64,000 nucleotides of DNA from Hysterangium stoloniferum (lineage: Eukaryota; Basidiomycota; Agaricomycetes; Hysterangiales; Hysterangiaceae), in assembly GCA_015178975.1 (NCBI GenBank), contig WHVD01000010.1, positions 62,001-126,000 on the forward strand. The letters are read 5' to 3'. Numbering within the stretch: the stretch's first letter is position 1; each line of letters opens with the position of its first letter. The notes under the pieces were generated by a model that worked only from the letters and a program-made list of their open reading frames with translations, did no database searches and was not told where the DNA came from. Positions 59,667 to 64,000 of this stretch are shown piece by piece. Made by a program: the position numbers and the translations under genes.

Positions 59667-62600
59667 AACAAACAGCATTGTTGTACACATTTTTCACAAA
59701 TTAAATCTATGGCAGCGGGAATGCGACACACAGAACAGTTTCAGGTATCTTTTGATGGTATGCATTAGGTGTATGAAATCATGGATTGCTTACAACCCCA
59801 TTTATACATGGTGATTATGAAACAAGCCCTCTTTAGTGGTGACTGGGAAATGGTGCAAGTGGTTAGCACTGCTATCCCAATGGCAGGGGTGACTACCCAA
59901 TGGGAACCAATGGAGGACGAGGACCCACTGGATTCAGATGGAACTAGTCCAGTGCAGCATCTTCTCAAAGCCCTGAAGGAGTACTTTACATGGGAAGAAG
60001 CACTGTAGGAGGGGATAAATCCTGAAGCCTGGTTTAAGGTACATACAGAAGAGTTGGGACTTGGGATATGGGATGACAACCACACTGACCTACCTCTGTT
60101 TATGCCCTGGTCTGTGTTCAGGCTGAATGAGAACATGGATGATAAAATAGAGGTTGTCTATGAGGAACATATACCTGGTTTCTCTGAAGATATGCCTGCA
60201 TTTTGAAGGTATTGTCAAGAGGCAATGTGCAATCTTCTGGATCTCTGTTTCTGAGTGTACTATAAGACAAGTTTCTTTAATGATGCAAATGGAGTGGAGC
60301 GGCAGTGATTCCGAGTTTCCTTTACTGCAGGGTTATATGAGATTCATGATCATGAATTATGAATAACATACACTGTAACTGCCGACCATCTGCAACATGA
60401 GGAATGGACCATACTTCGGATATTAACTTGGGCAGAATCTAGGGAGGATTTGTCAGAACCTATTGTTTTTGCAAATGCTGCCCATGTCACCAGGAGGAAA
60501 ACATTAGGACCTAAAAGGAGTCAATTAAAAAATGGAGGTATTGAAACAGTTGAGCATACTTCAATGAAGCCCAAGGACTTTACTCAGTGGCTGCCTAAAC
60601 CAGTTGTCATTGAAGCATTCATTAATGGACGACCTGTGAAAGCTCTAATTGATAGTGGGTCACTCACAGATTTTATGTCCACAACATTGGTTGATCAGTT
60701 AGGTGTTATTAAGGATCCACTGCTCAAACCACTCACCATTCAATTGGCTGTTCATGGGTTGAGATCTAAAATCAATTATTCAGGAACCACTCAGTTTGTG
60801 TACCAGAACATAAATTGTTCACATCATTTTGATGTAGCCAACCTTGATTCTTATGATTTGATTTTAGGGACTCCATTTATTTTTCAACATGGCATGATGC
60901 TTGGCTTGAATCCTATGAGGGTTAACACCGGGTCTCCTCTACCACTTCCCATGGAAGGAGATATGATCAAGACTCCATTCTGCAGTAGTGGAAATTTTTG
61001 ATGACGAGTTAGAAAGCTTAAGGGCAGACTTATGTGCTGAAGTGGCTGACCTTGACCCAGACACTGCATCAACAGCACTGCTGCCATTAAGAGCTATTAA
61101 TCATACCATTCCAATCATTGATGATGCCAAAGCTTACTCCTGGAGACCATGCAAATGTCCTGAAGCAATGAGGGAGCTATGGCATGAAAAGAAAACAGCG
61201 TATCTCAGGAATGGGAGGTTGAGGGTAGCCACAGGCATGAATGCATGTTTGATGCTCATTATTCCTAAACCTCCAAAGGCTGATGGCACTTTGCAAATAC
61301 GCACAGTAGTGGATAAGCATGTGCAGAATGCTAACACATATAAGCTGGCTACCCCCTTGCCAGATATTGAACCCATTCTATGGAACATTGTGCATCATAA
61401 GTATCAGAGTCTGATAGATGGAAAGGATGTTTATGAGCAGATCCATGTGGTTCCTGAGCATGTCCACCAGACATTGTTTACCTCTCCTGATGGCACTATG
61501 GAATGCCTAACATTACAAATTGGGGATTGTAATGGTCCTTCCACCTACCAGACACTGATGAACCACATATTCGTGCCATACATTGGTGTCTTTATGGGTG
61601 TATACTTGGATGATATTGTCATATATTCCAATTCCATTAGTGATCATGTGAAGCACCTACACACTGTGTTTACAGTGCTCCATTGGGAAAAATTATATTT
61701 GGCAGTAAACACGATGCACTTGTTTGCTTCAGAGTTACAAGTTCTAGGACATGTGATTAATGATAAAGGTATAAAAATGGACCCATATAAAGTGGACACA
61801 GTGGCCAACTGGAAGATTCTGATGAATAAGCAACTTCTGGCTGGATTTTTGGGGGCAGTGGGATAACCTGCTAACAACTGTGAGGAAGTTCGAATCCCGA
61901 TAGCTATTTTAGCCACCCAGACAGGAGTAAACAGGCAGTGGTGTTGGAGTGCAACTGAGCAGTGTGCCTTTGAAGACATCAAGTGTATTTTTCAGGCGCA
62001 TTGTGACAGCTATAGAATTGCCTTGGACTACTCACCAGGTCACCAAACCATTAACTTGGTGACAGACACTTGTTTAACAGATGCAAGTGGCATTCTCAGT
62101 CAAGGTGAAGATCTTAGCACTGCCACAGTAGTGTCATTCTGGTTAGGGAAGTTCAACTCAGCTCAACAGAACTATCCTGTTCATGAACAGGAGTTGTTGG
62201 CTATTGTGGAATCATTGAAACGATTTTGCTCACAACTGTTGGGGGTAAAATTTCGAATCTGTACTGACCATAAGGGGATAGAATATATACTTATGCAGAA
62301 GAACTTGTCTCTGAGGCAGACATGTTGGCTGGATCTTCTAAATGAGTTCAACTTTGAGATTCACTATATCCCTGGAAAGTCAAATACTTTTGCCAATGCA
62401 CTGTTGAGAATGTATAGTGATGAGCCCTTGGGTACTATTAGGGCTGAATTGGAGTATGTAGCTGACATTCCAGGGATGGAGGAGGACACATGCGGGGTGC
62501 ACTACATTTCAGGGGTACCTGGCTTCAACAGTGTGTCGACACTGCTGTATACAGGGTCAGCAGTGTTAGCATTGGCGGAAGCACCAAGACAGTCATGTAG

Positions 62601-62986
62601 GTTGGCCACTCAAACACATCCATTGTATGCAACACTTGCAGGGTTGGGAGCAAATAGGAAAAGAAGCACCAAAGTATCAGGACAGGGAACAGAAAACACA
62701 CAAAAGGGTCATAGTACGTCATCTGGATTGCCTCTGGAGCATCCATCAGAAGGGGAGAGGGGCGAAACACCAAATAAGTCTGGTCATCAAGATTACCTTG
62801 AATGGCAATCTTCACAATTGACAATGGAGGGTGGGTTACCTGAGTTGCCCTCAGATTTTCCACTAGTGGAAATTCTATCAGAGGGCCACCCAGGATTGGA
62901 CATCCCAGAAGGCCTACAACGACAGTATGGATCAGACATTTTCTTCTCTAGGATATGGGCAATACCACTGGAGTATAAGGGCTTTA

Positions 62987-63707
62987 TGTTAAGAACTGGA
63001 AACTGACTAATGTCGGTGGCCGACGGGGACCGATCGGAAGGACTTGGCTTCAGCTTATGTGCTGCGCCCTCGCAAATATCCGTAGGTTGTCCTTAAATTT
63101 CGGACAGGTGAAGACTATATCCTAAGAAGGACCTTTCGGTGAGATACCGATCGGAACCGAAGGACAGGTCAAGTGTCGGGCCAAGGGATTGGGCCAAGAA
63201 TGGGCGAGCGCACGCGAAGGCGGAAGGGGGTTCTTCTAGTATGAGACTGCTACAGACGTATGAGGGTATTCTGAGTCGATATTCTGATTACCTAGTAACT
63301 ACAATTACAGCGGGTTCATATACCAGTAACAGGCGTCTGGAAAATACTAATGGGGAGAAGGGCGGAACACGGTATTAACAATAAGCTTGACTAGGAACGG
63401 GAAGTTTATGATTAGTTTGGAGGCCGATGATAACTGAGAGTGGGATTACGATAAAAGGAAATGGTTCGAGGACTACAAATATAGATAGACATATGCGAAA
63501 CATAAGATTGAACGGATCAACATAATAAAAGGGGACGTATCAAAGTTTGACCAGACAATACGAGTTATTTGACGTGGGTGTAAATGGAGTTTGATCTTCG
63601 CGAAACATTCGTCAGCTTTGGGGCCGATGGTTTCCGAGAGGATGACTTGAAACGTTGACAAGTGGCGATAACCTCGGGGCCGATAGGGTTGCGACACGGT
63701 CGTAACA
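62987..63707 (-). mobile_element. Solo LTR, family S (721 bp), CpG-rich
   Basis: TGTTAAGAACTGG ... GGTCGTAACA, flanked by CTTTA (62982-62986, 63708-63712). It interrupts the E4 region between RNase H and integrase. It retains many CpG sites and so looks younger than the copy at 58249. Confidence 0.92.
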
Positions 63708-64000
63708 CTTTACATCACAGGATGGCTTTCTGTTTTTAAATCTGGATGGTGTCAAACTGCTTTGCATCCCTGATATTACCATTGGGAATCGACAGGTGCA
63801 GGAAATTGTTATCTCACACACCCATTCCACCTTGGCCCATCTAGGGGCAAGAAAAACTGCCACATATCTGCAAACCAATGTGTGGTGGCTATCATTAACC
63901 AAGGATGTCAAATCATTTTGCAAGTCATGCAGCATGTGTGCCACTTCGAAATCCGAAACCCAGAAACTGCAGGGACACCTTCACTCATTGGAAGTGCCAT

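Larger units (their letters stand above)
58249..59670 (-). mobile_element. Solo LTR, family S, carrying two nested insertions
   Basis: TGTTAAGAACAG ... GTTGTAACA, flanked by AACAG (58244-58248, 59671-59675) in the E4 Gag region. Without its two inserts it is about 795 bp. It is poor in CpG compared with the related LTR at 62987: many CG in that copy read TG or CA here, pointing to old, formerly methylated sequence. Confidence 0.9.
56030..64000 (+). mobile_element. Ty3/gypsy element E4, degraded, runs off the window (fossil)
   Basis: Gag region from about 56035, with an acidic/Ser-rich N-terminal part (56508-56993), a Retrotrans_gag-like core (57100-57700) and a CX2CX4HX4C knuckle (CFSCKNEGHESCNC, about 57740). 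A second Gag-region part lies at 59769-60200. Next come protease (LIDSGSLTDFMST, about 60645), reverse transcriptase (61240-61866, with YLDDIVIYS), RNase H (62023-62460), linker, and the start of integrase after 63712. No 5' LTR is present. It is broken in about ten places, and two solo LTRs are inserted in it. Same family as E2 and E3. Confidence 0.87.

Overview
The window looks like part of a transposon-rich nuclear genome of a mushroom-forming basidiomycete (Agaricomycetes). Host genes are broken by many 50-70 bp GT..AG introns. The repeats belong to families typical of this group: chromodomain Ty3/gypsy elements, copia remnants, a Crypton-type tyrosine recombinase, Tc1/mariner, a Tad/I-like LINE and a long fungal DDE transposase. 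An ectomycorrhizal, repeat-swollen genome would fit, but the species cannot be fixed from sequence alone. All splice models below were read by eye from phase and consensus sites.

Layout: (1) 1-20021 is a very large inverted repeat. A left arm (1-7506, probably running off the window) and a right arm (12368-about 19905/20021) are near-identical in opposite orientation and enclose a 4.9 kb single-copy island. The island holds two convergent housekeeping-type genes: a LUC7-like U1 snRNP splicing factor (7767-9164) and a J-domain/ankyrin protein with an RG-rich tail (11530-9596). Each arm carries one copy of an unrecognised multi-exon gene with a C-terminal Cys/His cluster (here 'the Cys/His-cluster gene'). 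The right copy looks intact (7 exons, about 547 aa); the left copy has lost a splice donor. (2) 20030-27727 is a degraded gypsy/chromovirus element with an antisense Zn2Cys6-like reading frame near its 3' LTR. A 244 bp TG..CA insertion bearing a tRNA-like gene lies inside it. (3) 27728-39500 is a mosaic of fragments: gypsy tail, DDE transposase, copia gag, a minus-strand gypsy, half a Tc1 element and a 5'-truncated LINE. (4) 39612-44822 is a third, directly oriented copy of most of the arm. It is rearranged: an internal deletion, a perfect 71 bp foldback, a hairpin MITE and a solo-LTR-like insertion. (5) 44350-54790 holds another minus-strand gypsy fragment, the other half of a Tc1 element, a duplicated gypsy-tail/DDE block split by a solo LTR, a long-TIR element and a decayed Crypton. 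(6) 54840-56000 is a divergent, decayed paralogue of the Cys/His-cluster gene, cut off by a gypsy element that runs from about 56030 past the end of the window and contains several younger nested insertions.

Only LUC7, the J-domain gene and the right-arm Cys/His-cluster gene look like working host genes. The most interesting signals are the inverted duplication around the two host genes, the repeated Cys/His-cluster gene family, and the tRNA-bearing mini-LTR found twice with perfect 5 bp target duplications (a second 245 bp copy lies at 58274-58518).
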